Shown: positions 1 through 4,132 of the stretch, in pieces
Layout of the letters: each line of letters starts with the position of its first letter
How positions within the stretch are numbered: position 1 is the first letter of the stretch
DNA from: Victivallaceae bacterium
GTDB taxonomy: Bacteria > Verrucomicrobiota > Lentisphaeria > Victivallales > Victivallaceae
Length of the DNA: 5,848 bases
Direction of reading: 5' to 3'
Assembly (NCBI GenBank): GCA_028717165.1
Contig: JAQUOK010000236.1
Span: 1 to 5,848, forward strand
Program-made: the position numbers and the translations under genes
The notes under the pieces: generated by a model
What the model saw: only the letters and a program-made list of their open reading frames with translations
Told to the model about the DNA's origin: nothing
Databases searched by the model: none

Positions 1-274
1 CATCGTCCGGAAAAATAAAGCCCAGGATGCCTTTCTGCGGCGAAACCATGGAGCGGCGGCCGACGAAATTGCCGCGGCTTGGTATTTTATGGGTCAGCTT
101 TTCGTTTTCCAGCAAACGCAGGGACTTGCGGACGGTTACCTGGGTGCACTGGTAGAGTTTTGCCAGTTTGCGTTCCGAAGGCAGAGCCTGGCCGTTCTTG
201 AGTTTTTTTTCTTTTATCAACTGCCGGATCGAGCCTGCCAGACCTATATATTTTTCAGGTTTGCCGCGTTTCAT
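1..274 (-). CDS. GntR-family transcriptional regulator, N-terminal part (runs off the left edge)
   Basis: A reverse-strand frame is open from ATG at 274 to the window edge, giving 91 residues with no stop. Residues about 8-70 form a GntR-type winged helix. The signature runs from LPSERKLAKLY (31-41) through TVRKSLRLLENEKL (47-60) to the wing SRGNFVG (66-72). After a short linker the chain enters KGILGFIFPDD (81-91), which reads like the first beta strand of a LacI/GalR-type periplasmic-binding-protein fold. A GntR head on a sugar-sensor body (AraR-like architecture) is therefore likely, but the effector domain itself lies outside the window. By family it would be a cytoplasmic one-component repressor or activator sensing a small ligand, probably a sugar; the ligand cannot be told. 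It is divergent from hsp20. No clear Shine-Dalgarno sequence precedes the ATG. A TTG two codons upstream is the only other in-frame start before a stop. Confidence 0.88.
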   Translation of the reverse strand, partial: MKRGKPEKYIGLAGSIRQLIKEKKLKNGQALPSERKLAKLYQCTQVTVRKSLRLLENEKLTHKIPSRGNFVGRRSMVSPQKGILGFIFPDD

Positions 275-362
275 ATTCAATCAGTTCTTTGTTAACGGCG
301 AAATATTTCATTCCGTCCCGTCCTCAATATGCCTGCCGTTATTTGAAATACAAGGAAAAAAT

Positions 363-402
363 GTCACAATGTGTCCGCATTGCGCGTCAAATTGACACAA
401 TG
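363..402. promoter_or_regulatory. Possible operator cluster in the gntR-hsp20 intergenic region
   Basis: Three overlapping symmetries are visible. There is a perfect 11-bp palindrome, GTCAAATTGAC (386-396). There is an inverted pair, TGTGTC (370-375) with GACACA (394-399). There is a direct repeat, GTCACAATG (363-371) and GACACAATG (394-402), with starts 31 bp apart, about three helical turns. The cluster lies about 90-110 bp upstream of gntR. It also lies about 75-115 bp upstream of the sigma-54-like promoter of hsp20. It could be an autoregulatory GntR site or an upstream activating site for an enhancer-binding protein. A TTGACA (392-397) overlaps it, but I see no good -10 at the right distance. 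Confidence 0.35.
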
Positions 403-477
403 ATTACAGATTTTTGGAAACGGATTTGTTTTTATAAGTTATTGGTTATCAATATCTTATTTGGAAATTTTGTTTTC

Positions 478-493
478 TGGCACACCGAATGCT
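478..493 (+). promoter_or_regulatory. Candidate sigma-54 (RpoN) promoter of hsp20
   Basis: The sequence reads TGGCAC-ACCGA-ATGCT. The sigma-54 consensus is TGGCAC-N5-TTGCW, so the -24 element is perfect. The -12 element keeps the GC at the exact required distance from the GG, with one mismatch. Transcription would start near 504, leaving a leader of about 100 nt before hsp20. Possible activator sites lie upstream at 363-402. There is no convincing sigma-32 (CTTGAA/CCCCAT) or CIRCE element in this intergenic region. Confidence 0.4.
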
Positions 494-516
494 TTATTCA
501 AAAATAGAGTTAGGTT

Positions 517-544
517 AAAGGAGGTGATGTCAAATAAGAACTGA
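517..544 (+). promoter_or_regulatory. Perfect 16S anti-SD match followed by a 5-codon mini-ORF
   Basis: AAAGGAGGTGAT (517-528) is a 12-base perfect complement to the conserved 3' tail of 16S rRNA (ATCACCTCCTTT). It overlaps an ATG at 527 that opens a tiny frame, M-S-N-K-N, ending with TGA at 542-544. The spacing from GGAGG to this ATG is only 2 nt, which is poor for initiation. A ribosome standby site or leader element for hsp20, about 80 nt upstream of its real start, is as likely as a leader peptide. It may also be coincidental. Confidence 0.35.
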
Positions 545-570
545 CAAAATCTATCTCAAAAAAATACAAA
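541..570 (+). promoter_or_regulatory. Weak sigma-70-like promoter candidate before hsp20
   Basis: CTGACA (541-546) is followed after 18 bp by TACAAA (565-570), which would start transcripts near 577, about 30 nt before the hsp20 ATG. Each box has mismatches to the consensus and the whole stretch is A-rich, so this is only an alternative to the better sigma-54-like match upstream. Confidence 0.2.
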
Positions 571-606
571 CTATTAAAATCTGAAAACAAAAAGGAGACA
601 TTGATT

Positions 607-1104
607 ATGATTAACAAATTTTTACCGCGACATCAGGGAAGAGACAACTATCCGTCTACGGACAAAGGATATTACAATCCTTTTCTGGACTTGCAAAAAC
701 AAATGAACGACTTGTTCGGAACTTTCTTTGATGACAGTCCTTCACTGCTGGCGGCGCCGGATAAATGCGGCGCTTTCACGCCGAAATTTGAGATCAGCGA
801 AACCGATAAAGGGATCGAGGTCAGTGCGGAACTGCCCGGTATGGAGGAAAAGGACATCGATATTTCCATCGAGAACAATATCCTCAGCATAGCGGGTGAA
901 AAACGCTTCGAAGAAGAAAAGAACGAAAAGAATTATCATCTGACCGAAAGGAGCTATGGATCCTTCAAGCGGAGTTTTTCGCTGCCTGACGGTATCGCAG
1001 TGGATAAAGTCGGAGCCAAGTTCACTAACGGCGTTCTGACGATGCATTTGCCGAAAACCGAAGAAGCCAAGAAAAAAGTTACCAAGGTTAAGATCGGCAA
1101 ATAA
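607..1104 (+). CDS. Hsp20 / alpha-crystallin family small heat-shock protein
   Basis: This is a 165-residue ATP-independent holdase chaperone of the cytoplasm. By family it binds unfolding proteins as large oligomers and hands them to the DnaK/ClpB systems. The N-terminal arm (1-57) includes the NDLFGTFFDD segment (34-43). The alpha-crystallin domain spans about 58-150, with FEISETDKGIEVSAELPGMEEKDIDI (61-86). The hallmark near its end is AKFTNGVLTMHLPK (137-150), the A-x-x-x-x-G-V-L motif. The C-terminal VKI (161-163) fits the I/V-x-I tail motif that docks on neighbouring subunits. The start is ATG 607 because AAGGAG at 592-597 lies 9 nt before it; a TTG at 601 would be only 3 nt away. The length is typical of bacterial class A Hsp20. 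The gene stands alone, between a candidate sigma-54 promoter and an intrinsic terminator. Confidence 0.95.
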   Translation: MINKFLPRHQGRDNYPSTDKGYYNPFLDLQKQMNDLFGTFFDDSPSLLAAPDKCGAFTPKFEISETDKGIEVSAELPGMEEKDIDISIENNILSIAGEKRFEEEKNEKNYHLTERSYGSFKRSFSLPDGIAVDKVGAKFTNGVLTMHLPKTEEAKKKVTKVKIGK

Positions 1105-1141
1105 GCCGAACCGCTTAATTCAGAGCGTCATTATCACCAAA

Positions 1142-1182
1142 GGGCCGGAACATTGGGAAGCGTTCCGGCCCGCTTTGTTTTT
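1142..1182 (+). terminator. Intrinsic terminator of hsp20
   Basis: A perfect 10-bp GC-rich stem, GGGCCGGAAC (1142-1151) with GTTCCGGCCC (1162-1171), encloses a 10-nt loop and is followed by GCTTTGTTTTT (1172-1182). It begins 38 bp after the hsp20 stop. Read on the other strand, the hairpin is followed only by a short T-run, so it would end the converging cupin transcript less efficiently, though a bidirectional role is possible. Confidence 0.85.
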
Positions 1183-1188
1183 CCTGCT

Positions 1189-1677
1189 CTAAGGAAAAAA
1201 ACTGCTGATTTCTTTTTTGAGATGCGGAAATTTTTCAATCATTTCCGCAACTGCGGCTCCGGTAAAGTCCTCATACTCGAAGCCCGGAAAAACCATCGCG
1301 CCGAACAATCCCCATGCATCAGCGCCGCGGTCAAGCAGTATTGCCGCCTGCCAGACGCCGGCGGGAATAACGCTTTGGGGCTGCTGGCCGTTCTTCAAGT
1401 CGCAGCCGATAATTCTTTTTTCCGGGCTTCCGTCCGGGAATACCAGGAACTGAACCGCCGGGCTGCCTCCATGGTAAACCCATATTTCATCGGCATTGAC
1501 TTTATGCCAGGCGGAAATATCCTTACGGGTCATCAGGTAATAAATGCCGGTGCCGCAGCAGCGCGGTTTGCCGTCGACTTCCGCAAACAGTTTTGACCGG
1601 TATATTTCATTGTAAAAACCGCCTTCGACGCTCAACGGTTCAAGTTGCAGGAGCTTAATTACTTCTTCGGCACGCAT
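1189..1677 (-). CDS. Cupin_5 / DUF985 family protein
   Basis: The product has 162 residues and matches the DUF985 (cupin_5, yeast YML079w-like) pattern along its whole length. It shows EGGFYNEIYRS (18-28), GIYYLMTRKDISAWHKVNADEIWVYHGG (44-71), IPAGVWQAA (104-112) and GAMVFPGFEYEDF (126-138). H58, E64 and H69 are candidate metal or pocket ligands of the double-stranded beta-helix. Family members are small soluble dimers, some proposed to be sugar- or nucleotide-binding or epimerase-like; no reaction is firmly assigned, so none is claimed. The start at 1677 is chosen because AAGGAT lies 8 nt before this ATG. A longer TTG start at 1704 would place that site inside the gene. The usual HPEGG motif is SVEGG here. 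The gene converges on hsp20 and is divergent from the methyltransferase gene. Confidence 0.9.
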   Translation of the reverse strand: MRAEEVIKLLQLEPLSVEGGFYNEIYRSKLFAEVDGKPRCCGTGIYYLMTRKDISAWHKVNADEIWVYHGGSPAVQFLVFPDGSPEKRIIGCDLKNGQQPQSVIPAGVWQAAILLDRGADAWGLFGAMVFPGFEYEDFTGAAVAEMIEKFPHLKKEISSFFP

Positions 1678-1731
1678 AAGAAAAATCCTTATTATTACGA
1701 GCAATTTACAGAGTAGCTGTTATTTGAAATG

Positions 1732-1760
1732 ACTATAATATCTGAAACCGTGATATACAA
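1732..1760 (-). promoter_or_regulatory. Candidate promoter of the cupin gene
   Basis: On the reverse strand TTGTAT (1760-1755) and TATAGT (1737-1732) are separated by exactly 17 bp. Transcription would begin near 1725, giving a leader of about 48 nt ahead of the AAGGAT ribosome site. The same bases contain a forward TATAAT (1734-1739), but it has no matching -35 for the methyltransferase gene. Confidence 0.4.
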
Positions 1761-1765
1761 ACCCG

Positions 1766-1807
1766 ATTCCGGAATAGTAATAATCTGAAAAAAATTGCTT
1801 TTTTCAG
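1766..1807. repeat. Two perfect inverted repeats in the divergent cupin/methyltransferase intergenic region
   Basis: ATTCCGGAAT (1766-1775) is a perfect 10-bp palindrome. Ten bases on, CTGAAAAAA (1785-1793) pairs with TTTTTTCAG (1799-1807) around a 5-nt ATTGC loop. Neither can terminate an upstream gene here, because both neighbours are transcribed away from this region. Operator sites or an AT-rich bent segment between the two promoters are the likelier readings. Confidence 0.45.
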
Positions 1808-1818
1808 GATTTCCTGTA

Positions 1819-1845
1819 TTGTTGCAGTAAAATTAACGGTACAAT
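1819..1845 (+). promoter_or_regulatory. Weak promoter candidate for the methyltransferase gene
   Basis: TACAAT (1840-1845) is a good -10 element. The only -35 candidate, TTGTTG (1819-1824), is spaced 15 bp away, shorter than ideal. Transcription would start near 1852, leaving a leader of about 14 nt that carries AGGGTGA (1855-1861) as the ribosome site before ATG 1866. Confidence 0.3.
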
Positions 1846-1865
1846 AAATTATTCAGGGTGATGAT

Positions 1866-2681
1866 ATGAAGCAGGGAAATGCAAAATACGTACACGGTTA
1901 CGACCCCAGAGAAAATATCCGCCTGCAGGATCAGGCTTCCTTACTGGTAGAATTACTGCATTCCGATACCGCATACCCGGCCGGAAGTAAGGTGTTGGAA
2001 GCCGGATGCGGAGTCGGCGCCCAGACGGTAACTCTGGCCCGCAACAGCCCCGATGCCTGTTTTACTTCCATTGACATTTCCGCAAGTTCGATTGCCGAAG
2101 CGAAGAAGAAGATTGAGGCGGCGGGGATTTCAAATGTGACTTTCCGTCAGGGGGATATTTTCAATCTTCCGTTCGAACCGGGGTCTTTTGACCATATCTT
2201 TGTCTGCTTTGTCCTTGAACATCTCGCTCAGCCGGTGACCGCGCTGAACTGTCTGAAAAAACTTCTCAAAACCGGAGGGACGATTACCGTTATTGAAGGC
2301 GATCACGGCTCCGCTTATTTTCACCCCGACAGCGAAGCCGCCCGCAAAGCAATCCAATGTCAGGTTGAACTGCAAAAAAGAGCGGGCGGCGATGCCGATA
2401 TCGGCAGAAAATTATATCCTCTCCTGAAAACGGCCGGCTTTAATTCCATTCGAATATCGCCCCGGATGGTTTATGTCGATGCGAGCAGGCCGCAACTGGT
2501 TGAAGGTTTTACGAAAAACACTTTCACCGCTATGATCGAGGGCGTCAGGAAAGCCGCCATCGGAAACTTCCTGACTGATGAAAAGACTTTTGACGAAGGA
2601 GTCAGGGCGCTGTATCGAACCGCAGAAGAAGACGGCGTTTTCTGTTATACCTTTTTTAAAGCGACGGCAAACAAGAAATAA
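1866..2681 (+). CDS. Class I SAM-dependent methyltransferase (UbiE/Methyltransf_25 type)
   Basis: The product has 271 residues with a Rossmann-like methyltransferase core at about 40-145. SAM-binding motif I is VLEAGCGVGAQT (43-54). An acidic residue ends strand 2 (SIDIS, D70). GDIFNLPF (96-103) and FDHIFVCFVLEHL (108-120) are motifs II-IV, and LLKTGGTITVIEGDHGS (133-149) is the post-motif strand. A C-terminal region of about 120 residues, including RMVYVDASRPQLVEGFTKNTFTAMIEG (200-226), is far longer than the minimal fold and probably forms the substrate lid. I recall close relatives with this C-terminal pattern in diverse anaerobic bacteria and archaea, annotated only as class I methyltransferases, so the substrate is unknown. 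The ATG at 1866 follows an AGGGTGA site. The gene is alone on its strand and ends 4 bp from the end of the converging UroD-family gene. Confidence 0.9.
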   Translation: MKQGNAKYVHGYDPRENIRLQDQASLLVELLHSDTAYPAGSKVLEAGCGVGAQTVTLARNSPDACFTSIDISASSIAEAKKKIEAAGISNVTFRQGDIFNLPFEPGSFDHIFVCFVLEHLAQPVTALNCLKKLLKTGGTITVIEGDHGSAYFHPDSEAARKAIQCQVELQKRAGGDADIGRKLYPLLKTAGFNSIRISPRMVYVDASRPQLVEGFTKNTFTAMIEGVRKAAIGNFLTDEKTFDEGVRALYRTAEEDGVFCYTFFKATANKK

Positions 2682-2711
2682 ACCGTTATCTTGTCCATTG
2701 CCGGACGGTTT
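2680..2711 (-). terminator. Possible terminator for the UroD-family gene
   Basis: AAACCGT (2680-2686) and ACGGTTT (2705-2711) form a 7-bp stem with an 18-nt loop that spans the 4-bp gap between two convergent genes and the last codons of the UroD-family gene. On the reverse strand the stem is followed by ATTTCTTGTTT, a broken T-run inside the methyltransferase gene's 3' end. On the forward strand no T-run follows. The stem is weak, so this is only tentative. Confidence 0.25.
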
Positions 2712-3672
2712 CCGAAAAGGCGATGATATTTTCCAGCGGCGTTTCCGGCGGCAGGTCGCATCCGGTGGCCGGGATAAAATTATCAAAAGCGGCGGTAGCT
2801 TCCAGTAAATTTTTTGTTGCTTTAATGATTTCTTCCGGGGTGCCGCCGGGCATCAGGGCTTTTGAGTCTATGTTTCCTATGATTACGACATTGTCCGGCA
2901 CTGTTTTGAGTATTTCCGCGACATTTATATCCATATCCAGGCTCAGGCCCTGGACTCCGGTCGCGGCCATCTGTCTGACCAGGTGCGTCGTATTGCCGCA
3001 GATATGCAGTATAGCCGGTACGTTCAGCTCACTGCTAACCCGCTTAACATAATCTCCGGCGAATTCCGCGAAAGTGTCGGGAGACAGCATTACCGCGGTG
3101 GGGTCAAGGATGCAGATCGCGTCGGCGCCGCAGGCCTCAAGGGTTTGGGAATAGGTTTTTACGACGCCTTCACAGAAAGAAATTATTTTTCTGACGTTTT
3201 GCGCGTCATCATAAGACGCCATTAATATTTCCGTGGCCCCCATTAACAATCCAGCCAGAGTGAAAGGCCCGCAGACATACGCGCATACTTTGGCGTCACT
3301 GCGTTTTTTCAGGCCTGTTACGACTTCCGGAAAAACCCGTATCCTGCCCGATTTCAGGTTAAAAATTTTCAGTTTTTCCAGATCGGCGCTATTTTTAACA
3401 GGATGTTCTTCCACACTCGGAGATTCGTTATCGGGAAGGACAACCGGCAGACCCAGGGTTTCGCACTCGATGGACAAATCCATCATCGGCATGATAATAT
3501 CCGCTTTTACTTCCGCATTCAATGCGGACAGGGACTTTAACTGTACGTCCGGATTACACAAATTTTCTTTCAGCGAAGTTCCGGTAAGGGCGGCGCCGGG
3601 AAAACCCATTAACGGTGCGGATAAACGGCGCTTACTGTTTTTTGCCAGTTGCAGTAATTCATTATCATTCAT
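2686..3672 (-). CDS. UroD-superfamily protein, MtaA/CmuA-like methylcobamide:thiol methyltransferase
   Basis: The product has 328 residues, close to the roughly 340 of MtaA/MtbA. The whole chain fits the uroporphyrinogen decarboxylase TIM barrel. Residues include RLSAPLMGFPGAALTG (16-31), ADIIMPMMDLSIECETLG (57-74), VCGPFTLAGLLMGAT (133-147), CGADAICILDPTA (181-193) and LPPETPLENIIAFSETV (307-323). The zinc-ligand pattern of corrinoid:coenzyme M-type methyltransferases is present: H223 and C225 in LHICGNTTHL, and C305 in ATGCDLPPE. True heme-pathway UroD lacks these ligands, so decarboxylation is unlikely. By family it would move a methyl group between a methylated corrinoid protein and a thiol, or tetrahydrofolate in some systems, in the cytoplasm. 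No corrinoid-binding protein or substrate methyltransferase is in the window, so partner and methyl donor are unknown. An AGG lies 9 nt before the start codon. Confidence 0.85.
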   Translation of the reverse strand: MNDNELLQLAKNSKRRLSAPLMGFPGAALTGTSLKENLCNPDVQLKSLSALNAEVKADIIMPMMDLSIECETLGLPVVLPDNESPSVEEHPVKNSADLEKLKIFNLKSGRIRVFPEVVTGLKKRSDAKVCAYVCGPFTLAGLLMGATEILMASYDDAQNVRKIISFCEGVVKTYSQTLEACGADAICILDPTAVMLSPDTFAEFAGDYVKRVSSELNVPAILHICGNTTHLVRQMAATGVQGLSLDMDINVAEILKTVPDNVVIIGNIDSKALMPGGTPEEIIKATKNLLEATAAFDNFIPATGCDLPPETPLENIIAFSETVRQWTR

Positions 3673-3711
3673 AACTAAAAACCTGTTTTTTAAATTTGTG
3701 AGATTGTTTTG

Positions 3712-3749
3712 ATTATATATTAATCTGTAAAAACTAAATATTCTTACAG
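3712..3749 (-). promoter_or_regulatory. Promoter and operator-like repeat upstream of the UroD-family gene
   Basis: A perfect TATAAT lies on the reverse strand (3717-3712), placing transcription start near 3705, about 33 nt from the start codon. The -35 region is poor (TATTTA at 3740-3735), which suggests activator dependence or regulation. Covering it is an imperfect inverted repeat, CTGTAAAAA (3725-3733) against TTCTTACAG (3741-3749), matching at 8 of 9 pairs with a 7-nt spacer. That is the size and position of a dimeric regulator's site. Confidence 0.4.
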
Positions 3750-3804
3750 CATTTTGCGTTATTATTGCTCTATATTATCTTTTTGGAAATTGAGTTGTTA
3801 CGGC

Positions 3805-3831
3805 GCCGCAGAGGGAAGGGGGCGGCTTTTT
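3805..3831 (+). terminator. Terminator-like hairpin with no gene before it
   Basis: GCCGC (3805-3809) pairs with GCGGC (3822-3826) around a purine-rich 12-nt loop, followed directly by TTTTT (3827-3831). The shape is that of a small intrinsic terminator on the forward strand. The only upstream gene is transcribed the other way, so it would have to serve a short non-coding transcript from within 3673-3800, or be a relic. Confidence 0.3.
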
Positions 3832-3884
3832 GCTGTATAACCCTGACGCCGCAAAGTTGTTTTTTGTCAGGTCGATAATATATT

Positions 3885-4083
3885 AACGCCGTGTGCAAGT
3901 TTTTTTATTGTGCCTGCCGGGATACGGCTTGTTTTCGAATGCCGCCGCATTACACATTTCCTGGAGGGCGAGTGTCCTCACGAGCCGAAATACGTTAACC
4001 GTTTGCGGCTCGACAGAGTCTCGCCCTCCATTGAGTTTCCTCTCTGAGGCGAAAATGTCGAAAAAAAACTTGCACACGGCGTT
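3885..4083. mobile_element. MITE-like element, 199 bp, with 22-bp perfect terminal inverted repeats
   Basis: The left end, AACGCCGTGTGCAAG followed by seven T (3885-3906), is the exact reverse complement of the right end (4062-4083). Both ends are flanked by ATATT (3880-3884 and 4084-4088), a candidate 5-bp target duplication, although the flank is AT-rich. The interior encodes no credible protein and holds a second, unrelated inverted repeat (3962-4030). Partial complementarity continues inside the ends, for example TTTTCGA (3932-3938) with TCGAAAA (4058-4064), so a transcript would fold into a long hairpin. The pattern fits a non-autonomous element mobilised by a transposase encoded elsewhere; I do not assign an IS family. 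The right end lies 49 bp before the glycosyltransferase start. The right junction creates a TATATT (4083-4088) that could act as a -10 box for that gene. Confidence 0.75.
3962..4030. repeat. Inverted pair of GGAGGGCGAG...CGAGCCG motifs nested in the MITE-like element
   Basis: TGGAGGGCGAG (3962-3972) pairs with CTCGCCCTCCA (4020-4030), and CGAGCCG (3981-3987) pairs with CGGCTCG (4006-4012). An 8/7-nt unpaired internal section separates the two stems, and an 18-nt loop (3988-4005) carries GTTAAC. The two arms are therefore diverged copies of one motif of about 26 nt in opposite orientation. From memory this motif type is dispersed in many Lentisphaerae/Verrucomicrobia-like genomes and resembles REP/BIME palindromes; that cannot be verified here. 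It is GC-rich against the AT-rich ends of the surrounding element. Confidence 0.7.
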
Positions 4084-4132
4084 ATATTAAGCAAATCTGA
4101 CGTTCAAACAAAAGCGGGATGCCGAAAAATAG

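Noticed and set aside
89..507. Overlapping short forward frames across gntR and its upstream region
   Set aside because: The GntR helix-turn-helix on the reverse strand explains 1-274, and the rest shows no coding pattern.
545..606. RNA thermometer (ROSE or fourU) over the hsp20 ribosome site
   Set aside because: The leader just upstream is A-rich, and I find no U-run or CU-rich stretch able to pair stably with AAGGAG.
945..958. AAAGGAG followed by ATG inside hsp20, like an internal start
   Set aside because: The ATG is out of frame with hsp20, and the bases simply encode E-R-S-Y-G within the conserved alpha-crystallin domain.
1153..1596. 147-codon forward frame opposite the cupin gene
   Set aside because: The reverse strand matches the DUF985 family across its whole length; the forward frame begins inside the hsp20 terminator and matches nothing.
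2412..2786. Reverse 124-codon frame over the end of the methyltransferase gene
   Set aside because: It is a shadow of two well-supported genes, with a basic, low-pattern sequence and no ribosome site.
3233..3712. Forward 159-codon frame over the start of the UroD-family gene
   Set aside because: The opposite strand encodes conserved UroD-superfamily residues here; the forward product has no recognisable domain.
3805..3826. G-quadruplex in the GAGGGAAGGGGGCGGC stretch
   Set aside because: Only two runs of three or more G are present, so four tetrad-forming runs are lacking.
3885..4083. CRISPR array or intact insertion sequence
   Set aside because: There are no direct repeats with spacers and no transposase frame; the repeats are inverted and terminal.
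3883..4090. Small open frames of about 65 codons on both strands across the MITE-like element
   Set aside because: They arise from the inverted-repeat structure, include the terminal repeats, lack ribosome sites and look like no protein family.
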